The notes beneath the pieces were generated by a model. It was not told the origin of the DNA, did not search any database, and saw only the letters and a list, made by a program, of their open reading frames with translations. DNA of 64,000 nt, from NCBI GenBank assembly GCA_028683385.1, contig JAQUIJ010000006.1, forward strand, positions 275,318 to 339,317, written 5' to 3'. The DNA comes from Prolixibacteraceae bacterium (lineage in GTDB: Bacteria > Bacteroidota > Bacteroidia > Bacteroidales > Prolixibacteraceae). Of this stretch, positions 35,748-44,340 are shown piece after piece. Position numbers and translations under genes: made by a program. Each line of letters starts with the position of its first letter. Position 1 is the first letter of the stretch.

Positions 35748-37352
35748 TTACTGAGCTAATTCCTTTGCTCTTCGGTTATTTAATTCAATCGTAATTTCAT
35801 TCATTTTCGTTTGATCCAATGGATAGAGCATCATTAATCCTGCTCCAATTAAGGCAACTATTGTTGGTATCCAACTCATGAGCATAATGATGCCCGGAAC
35901 TGCACCTTGAATGGCAACAGTATCCTGACCATTATAATGGTAGGCAGCTAACACAAAGCCGATAATTGCACCTGCAACGCCACCTCCGAGTTTTGTTGAG
36001 AAAGAACCTGCTGAATAGATCAGCCCTGTAGCTCTTCGGCCATTCTTAAATTCAGAATAATCGGCAGCATCACCCAGCATGGCAAAAAACAAGGTTGGGA
36101 AAATAGCGGCACCAAATTCAGAAACTACGCCAATTGCAAAAATGCTTCCTGTATTTTCAGGGCCACAAAAAGCGAGTAAGGCATTAACCAAGCCTGAAAA
36201 TATAAAGGCATAAATGAATAGATTACGTTTGCCAAATCGCTTTCCTAATGGCGATGTTATCATTGCACCTCCAATTGATGCCACCATGAGTGCCACCATA
36301 TACGATCCGGCCAAAAGTTGATCGTGCAGATAATGTGAAAAATAGATGACAACAATACCTTGTTTGATCGAATTGTAAATTTGAAATACCAATCCAATAA
36401 TTAGCATGATTATCCAAGGCCTGTTCCGGATTAAATCTTTTAAATCCTTTCCAAGATTAGTTTCCTGCGATTTCGACGGAATTACACGTTCTTTTGTGGT
36501 ATAAAATGTAATAAACAGGGCTAAAGACAAGAATACCGACAATAAATAAATGGAATTGCTATAACCTCTTTTCTGGTCAATGATGGTAATACTTTTGGCA
36601 GTAATGTTTTCCTCTCCGGAAACAATAAACGAATATTCTTTTTGGGCTTCCATCGAAAAGCTTTTCCCCTGAGTTGGAACATTGATGCTATCGTTTATTG
36701 CTGCATCAGCCCATTTAAACATGGCGATGCCATTCTTGGTTTTGATATTCACATTCGCCACATCTTGTGGTGTTGATACGCTTACTTCGTATTTTTTTGA
36801 ATCCAGTTTTGTTACATTAATGGTAGGATCGATGTTCCCAAAATGGGCTACTAAAAACAACAAAGCACCCTGAACCAACATGCCTCCTGAAAATGCCCCA
36901 ACCATACGATACGAACCCAGACTTGTACGCTCTTTATCGTCGCCTGTCATTACAGCCATTAGTGCGCCGTAAGGAATATTGTTTGCCGTGTATACCAGGG
37001 TAAAAATAATATAGGTGGTATAGGCATATATTATTTTACCAGTCGGACTTAAATTCGGGCTCATGAATAACAACGATAGGATTACCCCTAACGGAATGGC
37101 AGTCCATAATATCCAGGGACGAAATTTACCGTATTTGGTATTGGTTCTGTCGCCGATAATGCCCATTACAACATCGCTGACACCATCACTAAATCGGGCA
37201 ATTAACAAAAGTAATCCCACGGCTGCAGGATTTAATCCAAAAACATCGGTATAAAAGATAAATAAAAAGGTGGAGACACCGCGCCAGGCAATGTTCGCAG
37301 CGCCGTCGCCCAATGCGTACCCGATTTTTTCTTTTAAGCTTAATTTCTCCAC
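35748..37352 (-). CDS. GPH-family (MelB-like) sugar symporter with an inserted soluble domain
   Basis: 534 residues. GPH cation-sugar symporter features are clear: [17 protein letters not shown] at the N-terminus, [27 protein letters not shown] near 55-80 and [13 protein letters not shown] near 141. Between helices 5 and 6 lies a beta-rich hydrophilic stretch of about 90 residues (171-262) absent from typical members, predicted to be periplasmic by helix counting. It is the first gene of a pair with the GH94 phosphorylase, so it probably imports a disaccharide. Confidence 0.88.
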   Translation of the reverse strand: MEKLSLKEKIGYALGDGAANIAWRGVSTFLFIFYTDVFGLNPAAVGLLLLIARFSDGVSDVVMGIIGDRTNTKYGKFRPWILWTAIPLGVILSLLFMSPNLSPTGKIIYAYTTYIIFTLVYTANNIPYGALMAVMTGDDKERTSLGSYRMVGAFSGGMLVQGALLFLVAHFGNIDPTINVTKLDSKKYEVSVSTPQDVANVNIKTKNGIAMFKWADAAINDSINVPTQGKSFSMEAQKEYSFIVSGEENITAKSITIIDQKRGYSNSIYLLSVFLSLALFITFYTTKERVIPSKSQETNLGKDLKDLIRNRPWIIMLIIGLVFQIYNSIKQGIVVIYFSHYLHDQLLAGSYMVALMVASIGGAMITSPLGKRFGKRNLFIYAFIFSGLVNALLAFCGPENTGSIFAIGVVSEFGAAIFPTLFFAMLGDAADYSEFKNGRRATGLIYSAGSFSTKLGGGVAGAIIGFVLAAYHYNGQDTVAIQGAVPGIIMLMSWIPTIVALIGAGLMMLYPLDQTKMNEITIELNNRRAKELAQ

Positions 37353-37540
37353 AAGCGTAAGTTTTTAGAGGTTAGAATTGTAAAATCATTTTCTGAATTA
37401 AGTGATTGAAGTCGGCCATTATTGATCCAAATGTCGACAATCTTTTTGAAATAAAATTCAAAAATGGGATATTCTTATTGTATTTGCAACAAGAAGTGTT
37501 TATTGACATACTTTTTATTTTTCAGAACATTGGTAATCAA

Positions 37541-37568
37541 CAAAAAAACCCGGTTGTTAACCGGGTTT
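37541..37568 (-). terminator. Terminator of the oxidoreductase/isomerase gene group
   Basis: AAACCCGGTT and AACCGGGTTT form a perfect 10-base stem with a three-base loop. On the minus strand it is followed by a U-run (plus-strand A-run from 37542). It lies 21 bases beyond the 37589 stop. Confidence 0.85.
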
Positions 37569-37588
37569 CATATTTAGACAATGTTGAA

Positions 37589-38905
37589 TTAAATTTTAGG
37601 TAATACCCATGGTGCACGGTATTCAGGAATGAGGTATTTATTGGCCGCATCATCATTGATGAACTGGCTTTTTTCAGAATCCCAGTATAAACGACGACCA
37701 GTGCGCAAAGCAATATTTCCCAAATGAGCCACACGTGCTGTGTTAGCTGCAATTTTGATGCTGGCATTCAGGTCGCGGTTACGATCCTTAACGCCTTCAA
37801 TAAAATTCGCCATGTGATAATCGAGTCCTTTGCCAGTTCCTTTTTGCAATGGGACACGTTCAATCAGATCTTTTTTATTCTTTCTTTCCGGAATAACTTC
37901 CCACCCGTCGCGGTCAACAACCAGTGTTCCGTTGTTCCCAACATAGCCGACACCGTGGTTACGTCCATAGTAGCCGCCATCGATGCCTGTTCCGTGATCC
38001 CATAGCATGGTGTGTCCGTCGAATTCGAATAGAGCCTGCAAGGTATCAGGTGTTTCAGCAGCATCGTCAGGATAAGCATATTTTCCACCCATCGACATGA
38101 TTGATTTTGGCGAAGGATCTCCCATTCCGAACAGTCCGTAGTCGATGATGTGCACGCCCCAGTCGGTCATTAAACCGCCGGCATAGTCGTAAAACCACCT
38201 AAAATTAAAATGGAAACGATTTGGATTGAATGGACGTTTTTTAGCAGGCCCAAGCCAGAAATCGTAATCAACTCCTGCAGGAGCTTCTCCATCAGGTTTT
38301 ACCGGAACTGGTTCCATCCAACCCTGATATGCCCAGGTGCGAACAGTGCGTATTTTCCCAAGTTTACCAGATTTAACGTAGTCAACTGCGGCCATCCAGT
38401 GCGGATCGCTGCGCTGCCACATGCCCACCTGAACCACAGTTTTGTATTTGTTGGCAGCTCGTTCCATGATGTTGATTTCTTCAATGGAATTCCCTAGTGG
38501 TTTTTCGCAATACACATCTTTCCCGGCCTGGCAGGCTTCAACCATTGGTAAGCAATGCCAGTGGTCAGGCGTGCCGATGATCACTACATCGACATCTTTA
38601 TCTTCGAGTAATTTGCGGTAATCGCTGTATAATTTAGGTTTAAAACCCTGCGCTTTTTCAGTTTCTGCTGCACGTTTGTTCAGAACATTGCTATCAACGT
38701 CGCAGATGGCAACACATTCGGTGTTCTTCTGACGAAGGAATGCAGCCAGGTCGGCAAATCCCATTCCGTTAACACCGATAACACCACAACGAAGTTTATC
38801 GTTGGCGCCAGCACAGGCACTCATTGGAATTGGCATGGTAGCAGCAAGACTAAGCCCAACTGCTGCTGTTGTTGTACTTTTTAAAAAGGTTCTTCTGTTG
38901 GTCAT
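37589..38905 (-). CDS. Tat-exported Gfo/Idh/MocA family oxidoreductase
   Basis: 438 residues. The N-terminus MTNRRTFLKSTTTAAVGLSL is a twin-arginine signal, predicting export of a folded, cofactor-loaded protein. The Rossmann motif is CGVIGVNGMGFADL near 41, and the family motif CEKPLGNS near 134 holds the catalytic lysine. The C-terminal beta-sheet domain contains PFNPNRFHFNFRWFYDYAGGLMTDWGVHIID, typical of secreted members. It probably oxidises or reduces a sugar using a bound NAD(P). It is the last gene of a minus-strand group with the TIM-barrel and second Gfo/Idh genes. Confidence 0.9.
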   Translation of the reverse strand: MTNRRTFLKSTTTAAVGLSLAATMPIPMSACAGANDKLRCGVIGVNGMGFADLAAFLRQKNTECVAICDVDSNVLNKRAAETEKAQGFKPKLYSDYRKLLEDKDVDVVIIGTPDHWHCLPMVEACQAGKDVYCEKPLGNSIEEINIMERAANKYKTVVQVGMWQRSDPHWMAAVDYVKSGKLGKIRTVRTWAYQGWMEPVPVKPDGEAPAGVDYDFWLGPAKKRPFNPNRFHFNFRWFYDYAGGLMTDWGVHIIDYGLFGMGDPSPKSIMSMGGKYAYPDDAAETPDTLQALFEFDGHTMLWDHGTGIDGGYYGRNHGVGYVGNNGTLVVDRDGWEVIPERKNKKDLIERVPLQKGTGKGLDYHMANFIEGVKDRNRDLNASIKIAANTARVAHLGNIALRTGRRLYWDSEKSQFINDDAANKYLIPEYRAPWVLPKI

Positions 38906-38979
38906 TATTGTTGATTTAGATTTTATGAATTTACCACTGTTTAAGAATGTGACGGTGACTGAGCTTGTCGAAGCCAGAG

Positions 38980-39972
38980 CTATTTCTGCATGGCATCGTC
39001 AAAAGCAACATCCGAAGGATCGAAGTCGCTGTAGCGAACGAAATCGCAAGCTTCAACAGCTCCGACGTCACGGTTCATGCCACTGTCTTCCCATTCAACC
39101 GAAAGCGGGCCCTGGTATTTGATGTCGTTTAAAGCGCGGATGATGTTTTCGAAATCGATTTTTCCACGACCCAAACTCCGGAAATTCCAGTAGCGACGGT
39201 TGTCTCCAAATTCGGTGTGTCCGCCAAATACGCCAATATCCATCGGATGATCGCTCCAATAGGCATCTTTCATGTGAACGTGAAAAATGCGGTCGGAGAA
39301 TTCGTAAATGAATTTCACGTAATCAACGCCCTGGTATCCGAGGTGACTAGGATCAAAATTGAACCCGAATGCCGGATGGTAATTTACGGCTTTCAATGCA
39401 CGGCGAGCTGTTGCAATGTCGAATGCAATTTCGGTTGGGTGTACTTCCAGGGCAAATTTTACGCCCATCTTCTGGTATTCGTCCAAAATCGGAGTCCAGC
39501 GCTTGGCAAAATCTGCATAGCCTTTGTCAATCATTTCCTGACTTACTGCCGGAAAAGAATACAGCATGTGCCAAATGGAGCTTCCGGTGAACCCAATCAC
39601 GGTATCCAAACCCAGCATTTTGGCTACTTTCCCGGTTTTGATGATTTCTGCAGCAGCACGCTGCCGAACTCCTTCAGGATCGCCATCGCCCCAGAGATAA
39701 TCAGGAAGAATACTTTGATGACGTTCGTCAATGCGATCGCAAACACACTGGCCAACCAAATGTGTTGAAATTGCAAATAACTGAAGGTCATATTTTGCTA
39801 ATGTTTCTTTGCGTGCATCGCAATATGCCTGATCGGCTTTGTCAATTTCCATATGATCGCCCCAAGTGCAAAGTTCAAGGCCGTCGTAGCCAAACTCAAG
39901 CGCTTTTTCGCACATGGTTTCAAAGGGAAGGTCGGCCCATTGTCCGGTAAAAAGTGTTACTGGTCTGCCCAT
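38980..39972 (-). CDS. Sugar phosphate isomerase/epimerase family TIM-barrel enzyme
   Basis: 330 residues, cytosolic, xylose-isomerase-like fold. Metal-site landmarks are [14 protein letters not shown] near residue 30, [14 protein letters not shown] near 175, [15 protein letters not shown] near 205, and [10 protein letters not shown] near 238, ending with SVEWEDSGM near 300. It lies between two Gfo/Idh oxidoreductase genes (gaps of 74 and 98 bases). Related enzymes act as isomerases or as hydratases/lyases on 3-keto-sugars; which applies is not shown. Confidence 0.85.
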   Translation of the reverse strand: MGRPVTLFTGQWADLPFETMCEKALEFGYDGLELCTWGDHMEIDKADQAYCDARKETLAKYDLQLFAISTHLVGQCVCDRIDERHQSILPDYLWGDGDPEGVRQRAAAEIIKTGKVAKMLGLDTVIGFTGSSIWHMLYSFPAVSQEMIDKGYADFAKRWTPILDEYQKMGVKFALEVHPTEIAFDIATARRALKAVNYHPAFGFNFDPSHLGYQGVDYVKFIYEFSDRIFHVHMKDAYWSDHPMDIGVFGGHTEFGDNRRYWNFRSLGRGKIDFENIIRALNDIKYQGPLSVEWEDSGMNRDVGAVEACDFVRYSDFDPSDVAFDDAMQK

Positions 39973-40002
39973 AATATTTTTGTTTTAGTGGTTTATTCGA
40001 AA

Positions 40003-40070
40003 CTGATACGAGTTACGGGTTCCGTGTTTCGGGTTGGAAAAACTCGTAACTCGAAACGCGCAACACGAAA
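40003..40070. repeat. Intergenic low-complexity words
   Basis: Contains several overlapping GTTACGGGTTCCGTGTTTCGGG and CGTAACTCGAAACGCGCAACACG type words in both orientations. The CGTAACTCGAAAC word is shared with the 22340-22500 gap. Confidence 0.4.
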
Positions 40071-41228
40071 CTATTGAAAAGGTACCCATTTTACATTGTC
40101 ATTGTATCCGGCTTCAACTACGGCATCAATAAACTGCATACCGCGGATTCCATCTTCGACTCCAGGATAATCGAGCCATTCGGTTTTTGGTTCTTCTCCA
40201 TTCATTTTGGCACGAAGCGTAAACGAGAAGTTACGGTAAATATTGGCGAATGCTTCCAGATACCCTTCCGGATGGCCTCCAGGGGTACGGGTATTGGCTG
40301 CAGCAGCAGTTCCCATTGAAGTGCCAACACGATAAATTTCCGTAGGTTTGCTTGTCCATTTGGCAATCAGGGTATTGGGTTCGTGTTGTGCCCATTCCAG
40401 ACCACCTTTGTCGCCATAAACGCGAATCTTAAGTGCGTTTTCTTCTCCGGCTGCAATTTGGGTGGCAATTAAAACTCCTTTGGCACCATTGTCGAAACGA
40501 AGCAAAACAGCGCCATCATCGTCGAGCAAACGTCCGGGAACAAACACATTCAATTCGGCACAAAGTGATGTAGTTCTTAGTCCGGTAATGTATTCTGCCA
40601 AATGATGCGCGTGTGTTCCGATATCGCCCATAGCGCCTGCCTTTCCGGAGCGTTTGGGGTCGGTTCTCCACGAAGCTTGTGCGTTTCCGGAGTCCTCCAG
40701 TTTCGAAGAAAGCCATCCCTGTGGGTATTCAACAAATACTTTGCGGATTTTGCCCAACTGGCCTTCAGCAACCATTTGTTTGGCATGCTTAACGGCTGGG
40801 TATCCAGAGTAGGTATGAGTTAATGCAAGTAACAAACCTGTTTCGTTTAGTTTTGCCTGAAGTTGCAGCGCTTCGTCGAGCGTAAATGTGATTGGTTTAT
40901 CGATTACCACGTTGAATCCATTTTCCAAAGCCATCATGGCTGGGCCAAAATGGGCGAAGTTTGGGGTAACAATGGTTACAAAATCCATTCGGTCGCCTTC
41001 AGGAAGTTTAACCTCATTTTCAAACATTTCCTGATAGGTTTTGTACACGCGATTTTCCGGGAGATAATACGATTTTCCGGAGGAAAGTGAAATTTCAGGA
41101 TTGATACTGAAGCAGCCGCAAACCAGTTCGATTTGCCCGTCCATAAAAGCTGCAAGGCGGTGAATAGCTCCAATAAAGGCATCACTACCTCCACCGACCA
41201 TTCCCATGCGTAATTTACGATTCATCAT
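40071..41228 (-). CDS. Gfo/Idh/MocA family oxidoreductase, cytosolic
   Basis: 385 residues without a signal peptide. The dinucleotide motif is LRMGMVGGGSDAFIGAIHR at the N-terminus; the usual EKP is DKP (VVIDKPITFTLDEA near 102), keeping the lysine. The family middle motif appears as MGDIGTHAHHLAEYITG near 195. It is first in the minus-strand group and divergent from the Tat-exported isomerase at 41421. A sugar or cyclitol dehydrogenase role is inferred. Confidence 0.9.
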   Translation of the reverse strand: MMNRKLRMGMVGGGSDAFIGAIHRLAAFMDGQIELVCGCFSINPEISLSSGKSYYLPENRVYKTYQEMFENEVKLPEGDRMDFVTIVTPNFAHFGPAMMALENGFNVVIDKPITFTLDEALQLQAKLNETGLLLALTHTYSGYPAVKHAKQMVAEGQLGKIRKVFVEYPQGWLSSKLEDSGNAQASWRTDPKRSGKAGAMGDIGTHAHHLAEYITGLRTTSLCAELNVFVPGRLLDDDGAVLLRFDNGAKGVLIATQIAAGEENALKIRVYGDKGGLEWAQHEPNTLIAKWTSKPTEIYRVGTSMGTAAAANTRTPGGHPEGYLEAFANIYRNFSFTLRAKMNGEEPKTEWLDYPGVEDGIRGMQFIDAVVEAGYNDNVKWVPFQ

Positions 41229-41420
41229 ATTGGCTTATTTTAGTTGGTTTATAAATTTATGGTTGGCCTTTTTAAGGCTCGTTAAAATTAGAAAACTTTT
41301 TTAGATGAAGTAATTTTTTCTCTGAAAAACATACCAGACCAGAACGGTTTTTTATCAATCAGATTTGCACAAGGTCATTCTGATTCTTATCTTCGGTTGC
41401 TCAAACTAAACTTTACCAAA

Positions 41421-42335
41421 ATGGAAAGACGTTCATTTTTACGAAATGCAGCCGGAACCATTGCTGCTGTTGGCCTTGCGAGTTCATCCAAAGCAATTAC
41501 TTCAGTCTCCGACTTTGCTGTTGCAACTCCGTTTAAGTTAAAATATGGCCCTCATTTCGGAATGTTTAAAAATACAGTTGGCGAAGATTTGATAGATCAG
41601 CTCAAATACATGGCAGATCAGGGGTTCACCGCGTTTGAGGATAATGGAATGATGGGACGTGATGTTGCTTTGCAGACTAAAATTGGAGAAACGCTCTCGA
41701 AACTTAATATGACAATGGGCGTGTTTGTAGTTGACAAAGGCGGAAATATGGCCAACACCTTCGCTGCTGGGAAACAGGAATATATCGAAATTTTTCTGAA
41801 TGGTTGCCGTAAAGCCGTTGAGGTGGCCAAACGTGTTAATGCGAAATGGATGACTGTTGTTCCCGGTGGTTTTGAGCGAAACCTGCCAATAGGAATTCAG
41901 AATTCCAATGTCATTGAAGCACTGCGTAGGGGAGCCGAGATTTTGGAACCTCATGGACTGGTTATGGTTTTGGAGGCGCTTTCGGATTCTCCTGATTTAT
42001 ATTTGCAAACGTCTGATCAATCCTATATGCTATGCAAAGCTGTAAATAGTCCTGCTTGTAAAATTCTGTACGATATTTACCATATGCAGAAAACTGAAGG
42101 AAATCTGATCAATCATATAAATCTGACGTGGGACGAGATTGCCTACTTTCAGATAGGAGATAATCCCGGAAGAAAAGAACCGACTACCGGAGAAATTAAT
42201 TATAAAAATGTATTTAAATTTATTCACGATAAAGGTTATCAGGGCGTTATGGGAATGGAGCATGGAATTTCTATGGCTGGAGTAGAGGGCGAAAAAAGAT
42301 TAATTGAAGCTTATCGCGAAGTGGATTCTTTTTAA
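41421..42335 (+). CDS. Tat-exported hydroxypyruvate-isomerase-like TIM-barrel protein
   Basis: 304 residues from ATG 41421. Twin-arginine signal MERRSFLRNAAGTIAAVGLASS. The barrel shows FTAFEDNGMMGRD near 75, VVPGGFERNLP near 140, LVMVLEALSD near 175 (catalytic Glu), LYDIYHMQKTEGN near 215 and MGMEHG near 285, the Hyi family pattern. It is divergent from the minus-strand Gfo/Idh group and probably works with the exported oxidoreductase on a sugar in the periplasm (inference). Confidence 0.87.
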   Translation: MERRSFLRNAAGTIAAVGLASSSKAITSVSDFAVATPFKLKYGPHFGMFKNTVGEDLIDQLKYMADQGFTAFEDNGMMGRDVALQTKIGETLSKLNMTMGVFVVDKGGNMANTFAAGKQEYIEIFLNGCRKAVEVAKRVNAKWMTVVPGGFERNLPIGIQNSNVIEALRRGAEILEPHGLVMVLEALSDSPDLYLQTSDQSYMLCKAVNSPACKILYDIYHMQKTEGNLINHINLTWDEIAYFQIGDNPGRKEPTTGEINYKNVFKFIHDKGYQGVMGMEHGISMAGVEGEKRLIEAYREVDSF

Positions 42336-42351
42336 TCTGAATTCATTGGGA

Positions 42352-42526
42352 AAAAGAGGCTGTATCAAAAGTGATTATGTTTTTTCAAAGACTTATAATT
42401 TGAAAGTCAGACACTGTTAAAACCCCTAAATCCCCTGAAGGGGAGGTTTGGAGGGGTGAAATGAAGGTGGACTTACAATTTGAAAGTTGCATTTGTGAAA
42501 TTTTGACTTTTGATACAACCTCTTTT
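42352..42526. mobile_element. MITE-like element with 21-bp terminal inverted repeats
   Basis: The ends match at 20 of 21 positions as inverted repeats (left 42352-42372, right 42506-42526; core GAGGYTGTATCAAAAG). Inside are a near-palindrome (ACCCCTAAATCCCCT against AGGGGAGGTTTGGAGGGGT, about 42422-42457) and two copies of ACTTAYAATTTGAAAGT at its two ends. There is no open frame. GAGGCTGT-type ends resemble those of insertion sequences, so a non-autonomous derivative is likely. I see no clear target-site duplication. It lies between two convergent genes and might also serve as their terminator. Confidence 0.65.
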
Positions 42527-42537
42527 ATTAACTCAAC

Positions 42538-43572
42538 CTAAAATTTCAGAACAACATGTTTGATCGATTTTCGGTCGGCAGTATAAACCACATGAACGGC
42601 TTGATCGGTGGTCTGGATTATTGCCGGATAACTGAATTCACCACTTGGCTGGTCTTCAAGAACGGCCACATCATTCCAATTTTTTCCATCAACAGAAACG
42701 GCCACATTGAGCTTGTTGCGCCCATTTACCCAGTCTTTTCCACTGGCCATCGGATTATAAATCAGTACCTGCAATCCGGAGGAAAGCGTTACTGCATCAA
42801 TTCCTGAATTTGGATTCAGCACTTTTGTTTTGGCCAGCGAACTCCAGGTTTTTCCTTCATCGGACGACCAGCTTTCCATGATTAGGTTCTGGTCGCTACG
42901 GAGCAAAGCCTGTATCTGATTGTGTGGATAAAGTAAAAGCGTTGGCTGTATTACTTTCGCCGGATTGTGTGGGTCGATGGCAATCTTTTCCCAGGTTTTT
43001 CCACCATCGGTTGAACGCTCGATGTGTGCATGCCATTCCTCGGTTTTCGTTTCAATGCTTGATGGGCTCAGAATAACTCCGGAAGGCAATGTCAACGGCT
43101 TATTTTTGATTGGTCCTAAAATTCCATCCTGCAATTTCTCCGGAGCCGACCAGCTTTTACCTTCATCATTTGAATGAATGACCATTCCCCACCACTCACG
43201 TGGGTTTGGGCCAACTTTGTAATAAAGTGAAAGAGTGCCATCGGCTGTCCGGAACAATACCGGATTCCAACAGGCATAACGAAGCGAGTCGTTTATGATA
43301 CCATTTGCCACACTAACCGGAGCTGTCCATGAACCATTCTTTTTATCAGATACCCATATTTCAACGTCCTTATTGCTTTCATTTGATCCGCCAAACCAGG
43401 CCGCCTTTAACGAACCATCTTTTAGTTCAACGATTGTTGAGGCATGACATTGCTTAAAAGGAGCATTCTCGAAAATATATTCGCTGGTTACCATTTTGCA
43501 TGATTTGGGAATCCGTATGGCTTGACTGGTCATAGTCAGCATGAAGATAAATGCAAAAAGTATGATTTTCAT
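42538..43572 (-). CDS. Secreted sialidase-like (BNR repeat) protein
   Basis: 344 residues with a signal peptide (IILFAFIFMLTMTSQA). The six-bladed sialidase-type fold is suggested by CHASTIVELKDGSLKAAWFGGS near 42 and Asp boxes SNDEGKSWSAP, STDGGKTWEKI and SSDEGKTWSS. Exo-alpha-sialidase is the usual database label, but many such Bacteroidota proteins act on other glycans and the sialidase arginine triad cannot be confirmed by eye. It is monocistronic, convergent with the Hyi-like gene across the MITE. Confidence 0.8.
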   Translation of the reverse strand: MKIILFAFIFMLTMTSQAIRIPKSCKMVTSEYIFENAPFKQCHASTIVELKDGSLKAAWFGGSNESNKDVEIWVSDKKNGSWTAPVSVANGIINDSLRYACWNPVLFRTADGTLSLYYKVGPNPREWWGMVIHSNDEGKSWSAPEKLQDGILGPIKNKPLTLPSGVILSPSSIETKTEEWHAHIERSTDGGKTWEKIAIDPHNPAKVIQPTLLLYPHNQIQALLRSDQNLIMESWSSDEGKTWSSLAKTKVLNPNSGIDAVTLSSGLQVLIYNPMASGKDWVNGRNKLNVAVSVDGKNWNDVAVLEDQPSGEFSYPAIIQTTDQAVHVVYTADRKSIKHVVLKF

Positions 43573-43664
43573 GTTTTATTTTTTTTGAACCGCAAGGCCA
43601 CGATAGAACACATCGTTTTTCTTTAGTTCTTTTTCTATGTGGCTTTGTGGTTATTAGTCAGTAA

Positions 43665-44132
43665 TTAAATTTTCAATTCTTTAAGTATCATAGAAATCTG
43701 GTTCGATTCAAAACCACGCCCCATTGCAAATCGCATCAGTTTATTCCGTTTGTCGTACTGGTCTTTGGCTTTGATTGATTTTTCCTTATCAATCAGGAGC
43801 CTACGTAGCACATCCAAATAACCTTCATCTTCAATTTCTTCGTAGGCAAGTTCCATGATTTCCGAAGGAATATTTTTTGAACGCAACATGAAGGCAATCT
43901 TTTGTTTGCCCCAATGATTAAACCTGAATTTATCTTTCGCATAGGCGCGGGCAAATCGTTCGTCGTCAAGGTATTTTTCGGCTATTAATTTTTCGATAAC
44001 TGGCTCAGAATCTTCAGCAGGAAGTCCCCAGACTTTTAATTTTTCCTGAATTTCCGAAGAACAATGTTCTGATCTGCTGCATAAAAAAGCGGCTTTATCG
44101 TACGCTATTTTCTGATCCTGATTCAATTCCAT
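43665..44132 (-). CDS. recX: Regulatory protein RecX
   Basis: 155 residues from ATG 44132. RecX binds RecA filaments and modulates recombination. The three-helix repeats are visible: AAFLCSRSEHCSSEIQEKL near 15, VIEKLIAEKYLDDERFARAYAKDKFRFNHWGKQKIAFML near 45-85 and a C-terminal repeat ending FESNQISMILKEL. An upstream in-frame start at 44204 would add 24 residues not typical of RecX. recA is not in this window. Confidence 0.9.
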   Translation of the reverse strand: MELNQDQKIAYDKAAFLCSRSEHCSSEIQEKLKVWGLPAEDSEPVIEKLIAEKYLDDERFARAYAKDKFRFNHWGKQKIAFMLRSKNIPSEIMELAYEEIEDEGYLDVLRRLLIDKEKSIKAKDQYDKRNKLMRFAMGRGFESNQISMILKELKI

Positions 44133-44340
44133 AATTTTTTGCTTAAAAATACAACATCTATTTATTTGATTCATTACTTTTAGATACGCCAAAGAAACAT
44201 TCAATCCAATTTATAATTATTGAGTACTGCCGGTAATATTAAATGAATTTTAATTACAAAGGTTAATTGCTATAGATTTCGACTTAAAATCGATATTGTT
44301 CGATAAGGTTAGTTTCTTTGTGCCTGAAAATTTTAAAATC

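Noticed and set aside
43700..43715. GGTTCGATTC resembling a tRNA T-loop
   Set aside because: It lies inside recX coding sequence, and no acceptor, D or anticodon stems can be formed around it.
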